DNA of 64,000 nucleotides from Haladaptatus caseinilyticus (GCF_026248685.1 NZ_CP111040.1:62001-126000), one strand, 5' to 3'. Positions 43,834 to 53,512 are shown, counted from the first letter of the stretch. Made by a program: numbers and translations. The notes: generated by a model not told the origin, from the letters alone.

Positions 43834-44601
43834 TTATTGGTATGTAAGATTCACTTCAACCATCTTTGTAGCTCGCTGGAGCAACTCTGGGATGTCTTCT
43901 CGAAACCAATCACCGTGAACACGATGAGTTGGTCCAGCAACTGTAAGCGCACCAAAAAGAGCACCCGTTTCCTGATTCACTATCGGAGCAGCAACACCTC
44001 GCATTCCTTCTAATCGCTCTTCATCATCGAATGCAACGCCAAGTTGACGTATACGTTTTAACTCAGCGTCCAACTCATCCCGATCTGTGATTGTTTGTGG
44101 CGTTCGCTTCGGCAGTCCATGCTGTTCAATGATTTGGTCTACTCGTTCCTCCGGAAGATGAGCTAAAATTGCTTTTCCCGTTCCGGTACAGTGAAGATAT
44201 AAACGGATTCCCAATCGTGCGTCTGTTTTGACTGCTTGATCCGTTCGATTATAGTAGAGATATACTGCTTGTCCGGCCTCTTCAACGGCAATGGCAGCTG
44301 ACTCCCCTGTTTCTTTTACCAGATTATTCACTACCGATTTTGTAACCGGATAGACGAGATGGCGATTGAGTGCATTTGCTCCGAGACGAAGCGCTTTCAA
44401 TCCAACAAAATATTCCGTGCCATCATTTTGGACATATCCACGATTCTCAAGTGTCTTAAGATGGCGATGGACTGTACTCTTTGGCCGATCAATCTCGGCA
44501 GCGAGCGTTGAGACCCCTGCTCCATTTAAATCCCCAAGTTTCTCCAGAATTTCGATACCTGTATCGAGTGCTTGGATTGGTGGCTCAGGTTGGTCAGCCA
44601 T
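43834..44601 (-). CDS. IclR-family transcriptional regulator
   Basis: 255 residues from the ATG at 44601 (MADQPEPPIQALDTG). The winged helix has ALDTGIEILEKLGDLNGAGV, then LAAEIDRPKSTVHRHLKTLE, and the wing YVQNDGTEYFVG. The effector domain shows LYLHCTGTGKAILAHLPEER (about 140) and GVAAPIVNQETGALFGALTV (about 205). TATA-like TATTTATAC on the minus strand about 25 bases upstream fits a leaderless transcript. It is divergent from the permease-HyuA operon, and two identical-type operators lie between them. Confidence 0.92.
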   Translation of the reverse strand: MADQPEPPIQALDTGIEILEKLGDLNGAGVSTLAAEIDRPKSTVHRHLKTLENRGYVQNDGTEYFVGLKALRLGANALNRHLVYPVTKSVVNNLVKETGESAAIAVEEAGQAVYLYYNRTDQAVKTDARLGIRLYLHCTGTGKAILAHLPEERVDQIIEQHGLPKRTPQTITDRDELDAELKRIRQLGVAFDDEERLEGMRGVAAPIVNQETGALFGALTVAGPTHRVHGDWFREDIPELLQRATKMVEVNLTYQ

Positions 44602-44636
44602 TGTGTTTGTGTATGTGGCCTGTTTGTATAAATACC

Positions 44637-44653
44637 GTTCCACTCTGTGGAAC
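44637..44653. promoter_or_regulatory. 17-bp IclR operator, copy 1
   Basis: GTTCCACTCTGTGGAAC. It sits just upstream of the regulator's TATA-like box, overlapping the BRE position, and shares form with copy 2 at 44751-44767. A shorter palindrome GGAACGTTCC at 44671-44680 repeats the half-sites. Confidence 0.7.
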
Positions 44654-44750
44654 ATCATTATCCGCTGCATGGAACGTTCCCTTCTTTCATTTAATATTAT
44701 TATCAATCATAATAATCCACCTATAAGCATAGCGGTCTTCCTCGGCTGCC

Positions 44751-44767
44751 GTTCCATTCTACGGAAC
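44751..44767. promoter_or_regulatory. 17-bp IclR operator, copy 2
   Basis: GTTCCATTCTACGGAAC, the same GTTCC/GGAAC arms and seven-base centre as copy 1, 114 bases away. It lies about 280 bases before the permease ATG and may serve looping or upstream activation. Confidence 0.7.
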
Positions 44768-45047
44768 AATGGCAATAAAGACAGAGTTTTATAGTAAACT
44801 TCCAATAATATTGTCTCCCCACTGAATAGGTCGATTTAGGAAATACCAATAGTAGGTCTATATCCTTGAATACTCCTTTTTCTGGCCTAAATACTGTATT
44901 TTGCTAAATCCTATCTTCTCATCTTCGAAGCGACAATCTCTCTCATCCGGCTTCATTATAGCTATATTCTGATATAGAATTTATAATAATATATTAAATA
45001 GAATTATATAGTGTCTATCACCACGTTGAGTCGGTGATTTAGACCAC
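44768..45047 (+). promoter_or_regulatory. AT-rich upstream region of the permease-HyuA operon
   Basis: No gene is visible. The last 60 bases before the ATG at 45048 contain several TATA-like stretches (for example TTTATAATAATATATTAAAT, about 44980-45000, and ATTATATAG about 40 bases upstream), so the operon promoter lies here. Confidence 0.45.
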
Positions 45048-46358
45048 ATGGGACTCATCGGAGCAATTGGAATTCTCGTTGTGTTCGCAGTTTTCGGGAT
45101 TCTAATGATGACAGAGCTTGTGCCTACTTTCGTTGCATTGGCTGCAATGGCACTGAGTATCGCCGCTGTCGGTGGACTAGGAACAGATCAAATAATTAAT
45201 ACGGTAATTGTAGACGGTTCAACGAAGCTTGCAGCAGCGTTCGTTGCCGTGTTCTTTGGTGCTGCACTCGGCGCGATCATCGAACAAACCGGTATCGCCG
45301 AGGAGATCGTCAAATCCGCGGCGGAACTCGGTGGAGACAATGCGATCGTCGTTTCGATACTGCTCTACCTCGCCGTCACAGTCATTTCAACCAGCATTTC
45401 AGGATTGGGTGCGTTCATCATGATCGCGACTATCGTCTTCCCAATCATGGTTAGCATCGGTTTTCAGCGGAAAGTTGCCGCAGGTATCGTTCTCCTGGGA
45501 TATGGCAACGGAGTCATGTTCAATCCAGCTAACTGGGTGTTCTATGCTGACGTCACGGGGATTGACCTACAGCAGGTGTTGGTATGGGCGCTTCCAACTG
45601 GTTTCGCTGCGTTGATCGCGGGACTCGCGTATATCGGATTCCAGACAAAAAGGGGCAATATTCAGGCGACCTGGGCGACGAACGCCGAAGACGTCGGATC
45701 GACGGCAGACGAAATCGAACAACAGTTCGAATCGATCGTTCCAACATACGCGCTTCTTGCCCCAATTCTCCCGGTTTTGCTGGTTATTGCCGGCAGTCCC
45801 GTCCTGCCTGCCTTCGTAGTCGGTATTCTCTACGCGGCTGTCACGAGCAAACCCGGACTCAAAGCATTCAAAAACATGAAACAGACATTAAATCAGGTTA
45901 CATACGCATTCCATGAGGGGATTTCGGACGCCGCACCAGCAATCGCGCTGATGGTATCGATCGGGTGGCTCCTCCAAGCCGTCTTCGCCAAGCCCGTGGC
46001 AACGACAATGGAGCCTCTACTTAGACTTATCATCCCGCAGAATATGATGCTCTACGCCGCGATGTTCATCGTCCTGGCCCCCCTTGCGCTGTACAGGGGG
46101 CCACTGAACCTGTGGGGCTTGGGAAGCGGTATTATCGGTGTTCTCGCCGCAATTGGAATTAATCCAGCTCTCATTACCACCACCGCAGTGAGTGCGCTTC
46201 GGGTACAAGCACCAGCTGACCCAACGAACACGCACAATGCGTGGACTGCAGACGAAATGGAAATCAATGTTAATGACATCACTAAAAGCATTCTTCCATT
46301 CGCATGGTTTACCGCTGGAGTGGGTGTTGTTGTTTCAGTGTATCTCTTCGGGCTCTAA
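45048..46358 (+). CDS. permease of the ion-transporter (citrate/gluconate/arsenite) superfamily
   Basis: 436 residues with about 11 hydrophobic helices. There are two similar halves, each with a re-entrant-like segment: VISTSISGLGAFIMIATIVF (about 112) and a C-terminal APLALYRGPLNLWGLGSGII (about 345). GNGVMFNPANWVFYADVTG (about 150) is a likely binding loop. It starts the operon, with HyuA following after 3 bases, so it probably imports the substrate hydrolysed by the HyuA enzyme. GntP/CitMHS-type transporters are the nearest comparison; exact family is uncertain. Confidence 0.75.
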   Translation: MGLIGAIGILVVFAVFGILMMTELVPTFVALAAMALSIAAVGGLGTDQIINTVIVDGSTKLAAAFVAVFFGAALGAIIEQTGIAEEIVKSAAELGGDNAIVVSILLYLAVTVISTSISGLGAFIMIATIVFPIMVSIGFQRKVAAGIVLLGYGNGVMFNPANWVFYADVTGIDLQQVLVWALPTGFAALIAGLAYIGFQTKRGNIQATWATNAEDVGSTADEIEQQFESIVPTYALLAPILPVLLVIAGSPVLPAFVVGILYAAVTSKPGLKAFKNMKQTLNQVTYAFHEGISDAAPAIALMVSIGWLLQAVFAKPVATTMEPLLRLIIPQNMMLYAAMFIVLAPLALYRGPLNLWGLGSGIIGVLAAIGINPALITTTAVSALRVQAPADPTNTHNAWTADEMEINVNDITKSILPFAWFTAGVGVVVSVYLFGL

Positions 46359-46361
46359 TCC

Positions 46362-48506
46362 ATGACACAGATACGAATCGGTATTGACGTCGGTGGAACG
46401 TTTACAGATGCAGTTGCGATTGATACCACGACCTTCGAGGTTCTGGATCAAGTGAAAGTCCCAACGACTCACGATGCGGGTGCCGGAGTCGCCGCAGGGA
46501 TTGTTGAGGCAGCCTCGACAATACTCGAATCAGTCGAAGCCACTCCTGCTGACGTTGTGTTCATCGCACACGGAACGACACAAGCGACTAATGCGCTTCT
46601 AGAAGGCGACGTCGCAAAGGTCGGCGTACTTGGGATGGGACGCGGTCTGAAAGGTCGACGCGGTCGGTCCGAAACCCAAATCGACACCATCTCACTAGAT
46701 AATGACCAAACGATCGAGACTGAACACGGATTTGTGATGCTCGACGACGGGGTACCAACTGATGAGATCGAACCAATTCTCGAGCGGTTTGCGGACAAGA
46801 ACGTTGAAGCCGTCGTCGTAAGTCAGGCGTTCGGCGTCGACGACCCGACTGCGGAAAACGCGGTCTGTGACCTTGTGACCCGAGATGGGCTTGCTGCCAT
46901 CGGTGCGAATGTTGTTTCAAAGCGCTATGGCCTCAAGGTTCGAACCCGGACAGCGGTCGTTAACGGGAGTATCCTTCCACGGATGATAGAAACATCGCGC
47001 TCGACCGTTGAGAGCATTGGTGGAATGGGGATCGATGCCCCGCTCATGATAATGCGGTCAGACGGTGGCGTGATGGAAATAGAGGAGATGCAACGACGTC
47101 CTATCCAGACGATTCTTTCTGGCCCGGCGGCAGGCGTTGCCGGCGCGTTGATGTATGAAAACATCACCGACGGTATCTTTATCGAAGTTGGTGGCACCAG
47201 CAGCGACATCAGCGTCATTGAGAAGGGACAACCGAAATGGAAAGCGGCCGAAATCGGTGGTCATACAACTTTCCTCCGGACGCTAGACATTCGAACTGAG
47301 GGAATTGCCGGTGGATCGATGATTCGTCTTGATGGCGACAAAATCGCAGAAGTCGGCCCTCGAAGTGCTCATATTGCCGATATTCCGTATGCGGTATATG
47401 CTGACCCCGACGAAATCCAGTCACCCTCGCTTGTCCGCCTTCGCCCAAAACCGAACGATCCCGAATACGTTGGTATCGAAACGGCGAATGGGAATCGATA
47501 CGCGCTGACGCCGAGCGGTGCAGCAAACTTGCTCGGGTATGTCGACGAAACAGCCTATGCAGCCGGAAATCCAGAGGCAGCCAGACGTGCGTTCGAACCA
47601 CTTGCTGACGAATTGGGGGTAGACGTTGAGACGGCCGCTGAGATGGTGCTTGATGCAAGCATCGGAAAGATTATTCCTGTTATTGAGTCGATCGTAGAAG
47701 AGTACGATCTTGACCCAAAACTTCTTGAATTAGTCGGCGGCGGTGGCGGGAGTGCTGCCTTGGTTCCATATCTGGCCGCAACAACCCCCTACGAAGCACG
47801 GCTTGCTCACAACCATGAGACAATCAGTACAATTGGTGTTGGGTTGGCGATGGTTCGCGACGTCATCGAGCGAAACGTCATGGATCCTGGTGAGGACGAA
47901 ATCCAGCAGCTACGACGGGAAGCCATCGATTCTGTTGTCGGTATGGGAGCGAGTCAAGAAACGGTTGAAGCAAAAGTCGAGTATGATAGCTCCCGAAACC
48001 TGCTTCGCGCGGAGGCTGAAGGGTCGACCGAACTTCAAACGCGTGACCTCTCCCAGGGAACAGTTGATGAGGCGGAACTCCGGGAAACAGCGGCTTCAAG
48101 CCTCGATGCCGAGGCTGAAACCATTGAAAAGTTTGCTTCAATTGGGGGGCTGTCGGTGTATCAATCCCAAGAGACAAGTTCAAAATTCTTCGGTCTTATA
48201 TCCAGCAGTACTCAACGACTCGCTGTTCTCGACGAAAGTGGCGTCGTCAAACTCAAGCTTAATGATGCGGAGGTGTACAAAGCGACTGGTGAACTTCTTA
48301 CTAAGGTGGTCGACAAGGTTCTGGACGAAGAATCCGTCTTTAGTAACGCTTCAGCCAAGTTGCCGAACCTCTACATCTGTCATGGTAATCAACTGTTAGA
48401 CGTTAGCGGCATCTCGTCACGTGAACAGATCCACTCGCTGCTCGACGTTGAATTCGAGGAGATACCGGACTCAGAACAACTCCTGATTCTAGCGGAGAAG
48501 CCATGA
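46362..48506 (+). CDS. hyuA: HyuA-type ATP-dependent hydantoinase/oxoprolinase subunit
   Basis: 714 residues. It has the actin-like ATPase start IGIDVGGTFTDAVAID, then VVFIAHGTTQATNALLEGDV (about 66), LSGPAAGVAGALMYE (about 248), IFIEVGGTSSDISVIEKGQP (about 267) and a C-terminal GGGGGSAALVPYLA (about 463). This is the A subunit of N-methylhydantoinase, 5-oxoprolinase or acetophenone carboxylase families. Family enzymes usually need a B subunit, which is not encoded next to it. It is coupled to the permease (3-base gap) and to the zinc peptidase (4-base overlap). Confidence 0.88.
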   Translation: MTQIRIGIDVGGTFTDAVAIDTTTFEVLDQVKVPTTHDAGAGVAAGIVEAASTILESVEATPADVVFIAHGTTQATNALLEGDVAKVGVLGMGRGLKGRRGRSETQIDTISLDNDQTIETEHGFVMLDDGVPTDEIEPILERFADKNVEAVVVSQAFGVDDPTAENAVCDLVTRDGLAAIGANVVSKRYGLKVRTRTAVVNGSILPRMIETSRSTVESIGGMGIDAPLMIMRSDGGVMEIEEMQRRPIQTILSGPAAGVAGALMYENITDGIFIEVGGTSSDISVIEKGQPKWKAAEIGGHTTFLRTLDIRTEGIAGGSMIRLDGDKIAEVGPRSAHIADIPYAVYADPDEIQSPSLVRLRPKPNDPEYVGIETANGNRYALTPSGAANLLGYVDETAYAAGNPEAARRAFEPLADELGVDVETAAEMVLDASIGKIIPVIESIVEEYDLDPKLLELVGGGGGSAALVPYLAATTPYEARLAHNHETISTIGVGLAMVRDVIERNVMDPGEDEIQQLRREAIDSVVGMGASQETVEAKVEYDSSRNLLRAEAEGSTELQTRDLSQGTVDEAELRETAASSLDAEAETIEKFASIGGLSVYQSQETSSKFFGLISSSTQRLAVLDESGVVKLKLNDAEVYKATGELLTKVVDKVLDEESVFSNASAKLPNLYICHGNQLLDVSGISSREQIHSLLDVEFEEIPDSEQLLILAEKP

Positions 48507-49024
48507 ACCCGGTAGTTAACCCCTCTGGAGCTGAAATAACAGCCTCGGATACCGAGCATTTGTCATGGATCCAGCGTGCGAACGCAACTGGACAAACCCG
48601 TGCCCGAAATATTCGCGACAAATATGGAACGAACAACCCATTTCAGATTGCCATCGAGGAAGATATTGAGATTAACCAGGATCACTGGAACGGTTTCGAC
48701 TCAGTTCAGTTACTTGGGGCGTACTCGGGTGGTGCTATTACCCTGTACGAGGGACAGATTGACCGAGTTGCCAACATTGCTGACATTGACCGGAATATTC
48801 TCCGAAAAGCCGTTTGCAGCCACGAGCTAGCTCATTATCTGTTAGAACAGAATCCGCCGGAGTGGCGAGAGCAATATAGTCCAATTAAACGCGCACTACG
48901 GTGGCTTCGGCGCAAAAAAACATCCAGACCATCGAGACGTAGCCTCGAAGAGTGTGCCGCACACTCATTTGCTACTACATTGATTCCTGAATCTGTTGCA
49001 TCGTTCGCTCAGCAATCCCAATAG
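48503..49024 (+). CDS. ImmA/IrrE-like zinc metallopeptidase in the hyuA operon
   Basis: 173 residues. A zincin motif is clear: RKAVCSHELAHYLLEQ (HELAH, about 107), followed by a downstream acidic residue in SLEECAAHSFATTLIP (about 150), likely the third ligand. No signal peptide or membrane segment is seen. The ATG overlaps the hyuA stop by four bases, so it is co-translated with the hydantoinase subunit. This context is unusual; it may process a partner protein or act on a peptide-like substrate. Confidence 0.75.
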   Translation: MNPVVNPSGAEITASDTEHLSWIQRANATGQTRARNIRDKYGTNNPFQIAIEEDIEINQDHWNGFDSVQLLGAYSGGAITLYEGQIDRVANIADIDRNILRKAVCSHELAHYLLEQNPPEWREQYSPIKRALRWLRRKKTSRPSRRSLEECAAHSFATTLIPESVASFAQQSQ

Positions 49025-49050
49025 AAATCGATCAGAATACTCACACAGCT

Positions 49051-51039
49051 ATGACTGAAGATCACTACCCAATCGTCGTCGTCGGAGGAACCGCAGGTGG
49101 AATTGCAGCTGCAGTACGTGCTGCACGAAACGGTGAACAAACATTACTCGTTACCTACAACCAGCATCTCGGCGGGATGATGGCTGGGGGATTGAGCTAT
49201 ACGGACACACTGATTAAAAAATCTCGAGCACCGCTTCTCGACGAGTTCTTCTCATCAGTTCGTGACCACTATCGAACAGAATACGGGGAGAACTCAAAAC
49301 AGTACGAGTTCTCCGAGGATGGCTATATCTGTGAACCTCACGTCGCAGAGGAGATTTTCGAGGAGTTTGTCGCGAATGAGCCGAACTTGACAGTCTCCCG
49401 TGGATATCGTCCGACATCGGTTACGCGAAATGGATCGATTATTCAAAAAGTTACGTTCGAAGCGTTTGACAGCGATTCAACCTTCCAGGCTACTGGTTCG
49501 ACGTTCATCGAAGCGACGTACGAGGGAGATCTCATGGCGATTGCTGGTGCGGCGTACCGTGTCGGTCGAGAGTCACGCTCGGAATACAATGAACAATTCG
49601 CAGGGCGGTTGTTCACTGGAATTCGTGGTGACCGATACTATCCGCGGGCCGCGGTCGGTGATGGCGATGACACCGCACCGATGGATCGCCGTGGCCCTCT
49701 TCATGTGCCAACAGATAAACAGCAAGGCGATCTCGACATTGTACCGCATCCAGCGGGCCTTACAGAGATTTATCCGAGGAGCACTGGCGAGGCGGACAAC
49801 GCTATTCAAGCATACAACTATCGCCTCTGTTTAAGCCGGGATCCGGAAACAAGGCGGCTCCCGGATAGACCTGACGGATACGACCGAGCTGAGTATCTTG
49901 AAGAATTAGACGAGATCATCGAGAGCGGTGTTCGTCAGTATCTGTTACTCCGATACCTCCCGAACGAAAAAGCCGATATGAACTCGGCTGACCTCCCAGG
50001 CGAAAATCATGATTATCCGGATGCAGGGTGGGATCGGCGCGACGAAATCGCAACACGACACCGCAATTACGCGCTTGGACTTCTGTATTTCTTACAGAAC
50101 GATGATGCGGTTCCTGATGAAATTCAATCGTATGCTCGCGAATGGGGTCTTGCCACTGACGAATTTACGGATACGGACAACTTCCCGTGGCAGCTTTACA
50201 TTCGAGAAGCACGACGATTAGAGGGGCGAACTGTCTTCACTGAAAATGATGCACGCCATGCCCCCGGATTGGACCGCACACCGATCAAGTCGGATGCGGT
50301 TGCCATTGCTGAGTATCCACTGGATTCTCATGCCTGTCATACCGAGCGACAATTGGGTAGCCAGCCAGAGGGATTCTTTTATGCATCGCAGGTTACACGC
50401 CCTTCACAGGTTCCCTACCGATCTATGCTACCGAAAGGCATCGACAACTTACTAGTCCCCGTCCCATTGTCAGCAACACATGTCGCCTATGGTACGATTC
50501 GCTTAGAGCCTACTTGGATGCACATCGGCGAATCGGCGGGTTTTGCGGCTGCACTTGCCGAGCAACAGCAGGTTCCACCTGCCGATATCGATAGTGAAGA
50601 ACTTCAACAAACGCTCGGTGAGTCTGGTGTTGTGTATTCGTTCTTTAATGATGTTGACCGTTCTGAATTCGGTTCTGAATCGTGGATTCCCGCGGTTCAG
50701 TATCTCGGCTCGAAAGGGTTCTTTGATTCATATGATGCCAACCTAGAGACAAAACTGACAAAATCGCGGGCTGAACAGTGGAGCAAGAATACCGCTGCAT
50801 TGTTATCTAATACCGGTAAGGAGCCAACTGTATTGGCCCAAGATCTGCCCGATAGTGAACCAGACACTTCTTCGCTCACAACGGGCGATTTTCTCCAGTT
50901 GCTACGAACTGAGCTACACAAGGATGAATTACCGCCATCAGTTCTTCCGTCGGATCTTGAACCAAGTGATCCCATTTTAATAGGCCATGCAAGTGTTATT
51001 TGCTACCAGCTTCTCAGGAATCATGGTGATGGTGAGTAG
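49051..51039 (+). CDS. FAD-dependent oxidoreductase (FAD_oxidored family)
   Basis: 662 residues. The N-terminal dinucleotide motif is PIVVVGGTAGGIAAAVRAAR, followed by NQHLGGMMAGGLSYTDT (about 38) and FIEATYEGDLMAIAGAAYRV (about 153), typical of the PF12831 family. It ends the flavin part with LEPTWMHIGESAGFAAALA (about 495) and has a C-terminal tail that may bind a partner. No Fe-S cysteines are seen. It follows the zinc peptidase by 26 bases and closes the operon. Its reaction is unknown; oxidation of the hydantoinase product is possible. Confidence 0.8.
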   Translation: MTEDHYPIVVVGGTAGGIAAAVRAARNGEQTLLVTYNQHLGGMMAGGLSYTDTLIKKSRAPLLDEFFSSVRDHYRTEYGENSKQYEFSEDGYICEPHVAEEIFEEFVANEPNLTVSRGYRPTSVTRNGSIIQKVTFEAFDSDSTFQATGSTFIEATYEGDLMAIAGAAYRVGRESRSEYNEQFAGRLFTGIRGDRYYPRAAVGDGDDTAPMDRRGPLHVPTDKQQGDLDIVPHPAGLTEIYPRSTGEADNAIQAYNYRLCLSRDPETRRLPDRPDGYDRAEYLEELDEIIESGVRQYLLLRYLPNEKADMNSADLPGENHDYPDAGWDRRDEIATRHRNYALGLLYFLQNDDAVPDEIQSYAREWGLATDEFTDTDNFPWQLYIREARRLEGRTVFTENDARHAPGLDRTPIKSDAVAIAEYPLDSHACHTERQLGSQPEGFFYASQVTRPSQVPYRSMLPKGIDNLLVPVPLSATHVAYGTIRLEPTWMHIGESAGFAAALAEQQQVPPADIDSEELQQTLGESGVVYSFFNDVDRSEFGSESWIPAVQYLGSKGFFDSYDANLETKLTKSRAEQWSKNTAALLSNTGKEPTVLAQDLPDSEPDTSSLTTGDFLQLLRTELHKDELPPSVLPSDLEPSDPILIGHASVICYQLLRNHGDGE

Positions 51040-51484
51040 CTGGATTGACCCGATTATGGGTTAGTCAAAGAGTCCACTCTCTTGGCTGCAGCCAATTCTT
51101 GACGGACAACGGAACGCTCTCGATACAACGCAGTACTGCGAAGGTTTACTGCGCCAAAGTGGTGGCTCGTCTGCGAAAACTTCGATGCTCGAATTGCTCG
51201 ATATCGATGCTCAAAGATAGCTCACAACCCTGAACAGCACTGTTGTAGTGAATACGGTGGGTCACTTCGCGTCGAGAAGATCGATTACTAACCAATTCTC
51301 GTTTAAGTAGTTCTCGCGATAAGCAATAGATACGAGGAAGATTTTCGCGGACTGCTGCATTCTGTGTGAGTCATTTCTATCGCTCTTGCTTCGGAATATG
51401 GAGCGACAGTTGGTTAGTAGATTATACTAACTCTAATCCCTCGTGAATTCTCTCTTTTACGTAACCCTCCAAAATTCGTTGAAA
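51040..51484. other. intergenic region before the tRNA gene
   Basis: About 445 bases. A short plus-strand frame (51045-51233) has an odd composition rich in Cys and Ser and looks like shadow or decayed sequence. No repeat of the tRNA end (att site) was found in this stretch. Confidence 0.5.
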
Positions 51485-51558
51485 AGCCTCGGGAGAGATT
51501 TGAACTCTCGACCGGCTCCTTACAAAGGAGCTGCTCTGCCAGCCTGAGCTACCAAGGC
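51485..51558 (-). tRNA. tRNA-Thr (anticodon TGT)
   Basis: Read on the minus strand, the acceptor arms GCCTTGG and CCGAGGC pair (with one G-T), the D arm has AGCTCAG, and the anticodon stem GCTCC/GGAGC closes the loop TTTGTAA with anticodon TGT. The T arm is GAGAG-TTCAAAT-CTCTC. No CCA is encoded, as usual in haloarchaea. No intron is seen. The gene lies about 160 bases from the small membrane protein and could be an integration target. Confidence 0.93.
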
Positions 51559-51720
51559 ATGACTGGTATCGATACGCTCCCAACAAAGGTCTTCTCCTTT
51601 CGAATTCTCCACAAACGAAGATGGTAGTCTGCGTATCTTCTTCTGTGAGTTCGCATCGTTTGACTCCAACTCCGTATGGGCAATTTATACGCTAACCAAA
51701 TCTCTTCTTTTCTCCCTATC

Positions 51721-52020
51721 TTACTCACTACAGCGATCGACACTGATGTATACCCTGTATCGAGCGAATGACCCTGCTAAGAGCCCATCTCTGATGAGCA
51801 CCCACGAAAGCCCAGCAAGCAAACCAAAAATCACAGCAGTGTTGCTCCATCGTCCACCCGTCACTAAGACATACGCGGTCAGAATCGCTGTGAGCAATTC
51901 ATAGATTGCCCAGACTAAACGCGGACGGTGGAGCGTCCTCATAACTGAACGTACCACTATCTCACCGAGAATTCCACTCGAAACTGGTTCTAACAGCGGG
52001 AACGATCCAGTAGCTTCCAA
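51721..52020 (-). CDS. small two-helix membrane protein
   Basis: 99 residues. Two hydrophobic helices are visible: LVWAIYELLTAILTAYVLV (about 36-54) and NTAVIFGLLAGLSWVLI (about 60-76). No known motif. The first 30 residues are amphipathic with no clear signal. It is the gene upstream of the tRNA on the same strand. Coding bias is fair. Function unknown. Confidence 0.45.
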   Translation of the reverse strand: MEATGSFPLLEPVSSGILGEIVVRSVMRTLHRPRLVWAIYELLTAILTAYVLVTGGRWSNTAVIFGLLAGLSWVLIRDGLLAGSFARYRVYISVDRCSE

Positions 52021-52211
52021 GGCATCTTTGTCCCTTGATCGTCACTCAGGATAGCAGTTTCCTGCTGACGCTGGAATGACTGTCCACAATAGAATAGACC
52101 TGTTCTCAAGGTCGTGGCTGCGCGCACAGCAACGCGAGCACGGAGCGGAGGGTGGGGTGGCGGGGCCTGGGTCGGTCCGGCACACAATAAAAAGGAACCT
52201 CTACTATCCGA

Positions 52212-53072
52212 CTACTCCCACCAGCGCCCGCGCTCGAGACTGTGAATATCGCTCCAGCCAGTGACGGCTACTGAGACACGCCCCTCGTACCAATTTGTTG
52301 CAACTGATCGCAACTGCACCCTTTCACCTTCCTCAACCATCGTCTTTTGCGATGCTCGCCATACGGTGAATTTGATGCGACCACTGTCGTCTTCGATCAG
52401 GCCGACTTGTTGGATCTTCGGACTGCCAGGAGTCCACAGCTGGGTAACTTGCCCCTCAATGCTTACCTCCTTTCGATTCACGTCCTGCACATCCGCGATT
52501 GAAATCACCTGCCCAGGGGCCGTCCGCAATTCCTCGTACACACCCACGACTGCACTCATCACACTTGTCCCATCCACAACCCGTTCAGCTAACCGCCGAC
52601 TGATTGCTGCTCGCGACCACTCATCGATTTTTGTCGTTAACCGCATTGCTTGTTTGTTCACTGCCGCCAACTGCTCTTGAGCCAACTCCTCACGAGGATC
52701 TCCTCGCTCTGGATCACACCACGGATCCACACTTGCCGCTCGCTCCTGGAACGCACAGCGCCGTTCTTGACTTCCCTCGACCGCCACTCGTCGACATTGT
52801 GCTTCTCGCTCTGAATCTTGTGCTCGATCCCACCGCTCACGCGTTCGTGTGATCTCCATCTCTCGTGCCACCAATCGCTCTTCTGCCGCCAACGTCAGTC
52901 CACGGCCAACCCCATCTGGATGATTCGTATCCACTTTCCCTTGGATGGTCTGTGCAACCGACGGCTGTAGCTCGGGTGTTTCCTCAACAACCTCATATTG
53001 TTCCGCTTCATCACATTCAATCGCCTGTTCGTCAACCGAAACTCTTTGATCAATCGTCTGTTTACTACTCAT
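52212..53072 (-). CDS. OB-fold ssDNA-binding protein (RPA/SOSS-like)
   Basis: 286 residues from the ATG at 53072 (MSSKQTIDQRVSVDEQ); the longer frame upstream is unlike natural protein. The C-terminal third is an OB fold: IADVQDVNRKEVSIEGQVTQ, LIEDDSGRIKFTVWRAS (about 215-235) and RVQLRSVATNWYEGRVSVAV. The middle contains an amphipathic helical region (TLAAEERLVAREMEITRTRE). Haloarchaeal plasmids often encode such RPA-like proteins. It may protect ssDNA during replication or transfer. No neighbour is co-transcribed. Confidence 0.75.
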   Translation of the reverse strand: MSSKQTIDQRVSVDEQAIECDEAEQYEVVEETPELQPSVAQTIQGKVDTNHPDGVGRGLTLAAEERLVAREMEITRTRERWDRAQDSEREAQCRRVAVEGSQERRCAFQERAASVDPWCDPERGDPREELAQEQLAAVNKQAMRLTTKIDEWSRAAISRRLAERVVDGTSVMSAVVGVYEELRTAPGQVISIADVQDVNRKEVSIEGQVTQLWTPGSPKIQQVGLIEDDSGRIKFTVWRASQKTMVEEGERVQLRSVATNWYEGRVSVAVTGWSDIHSLERGRWWE

Positions 53073-53398
53073 TGGAACTCTACCACGTTCCGAAGGCGCG
53101 TCCACTACCGCGTCTTTTCCGACACTTACCTCTGCATGAGTCACAACGCTACATTGCACAACGCATCCATCTCCTGCGCGCTCGCTTGCGCCTTCGCGAG
53201 CGTCCCCCTGGGCGCGAAGCGAGCGCGCGTTTTCGAAGGGACACAACCAGCACCGCGCGGCGACCCGCCCGGAGCAAGCGTCCAGCACACAAGCCGGTTT
53301 CGTGTCCGTCGACCAGCGAGAGACGCAACCGAACGTGCGCTTGGTGCTGGCGTCGAAACCAGATGCCCGGAACGGCCGCAGGCCGCACGCCCGGACTG
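53073..53398. other. GC-rich noncoding stretch upstream of the OB-fold gene
   Basis: Rich in CG-containing inverted repeats such as GCGCGCTCGCTTGCG. Large open frames on both strands here are by-products of the high GC content and show no protein-like pattern. The base composition contrasts with the flanking coding region. Confidence 0.5.
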
Positions 53399-53512
53399 GT
53401 CGGTCGCGAGCGACGCGGAGGTCTCGTGAGCAAAGCGAACGAGACGTCGGTGAGCTTGCTCACCGAAAGGCGGCAGCGGCGAGCGGGACGGGCCGTAACG
53501 AAGCACCTAAGA
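53399..53512. repeat. dispersed repeat, copy A
   Basis: Contains GAGACGTCGGTGAGCTTGCT, then CACCGAAAGGCGGCAGCGGC. The GGTGAGC/GCTCACC arms form a tight hairpin. Copies B (56200-56275) and C (58860-58975) share the core; A and C also share the flank GGTCGC-AGCGA-GCGG. Confidence 0.7.

Noticed and set aside
51485-51558. tRNA-Thr as a used attachment site
   Set aside because: No second copy of the tRNA 3' end and no integrase gene were found in the window, so integration here is not supported.
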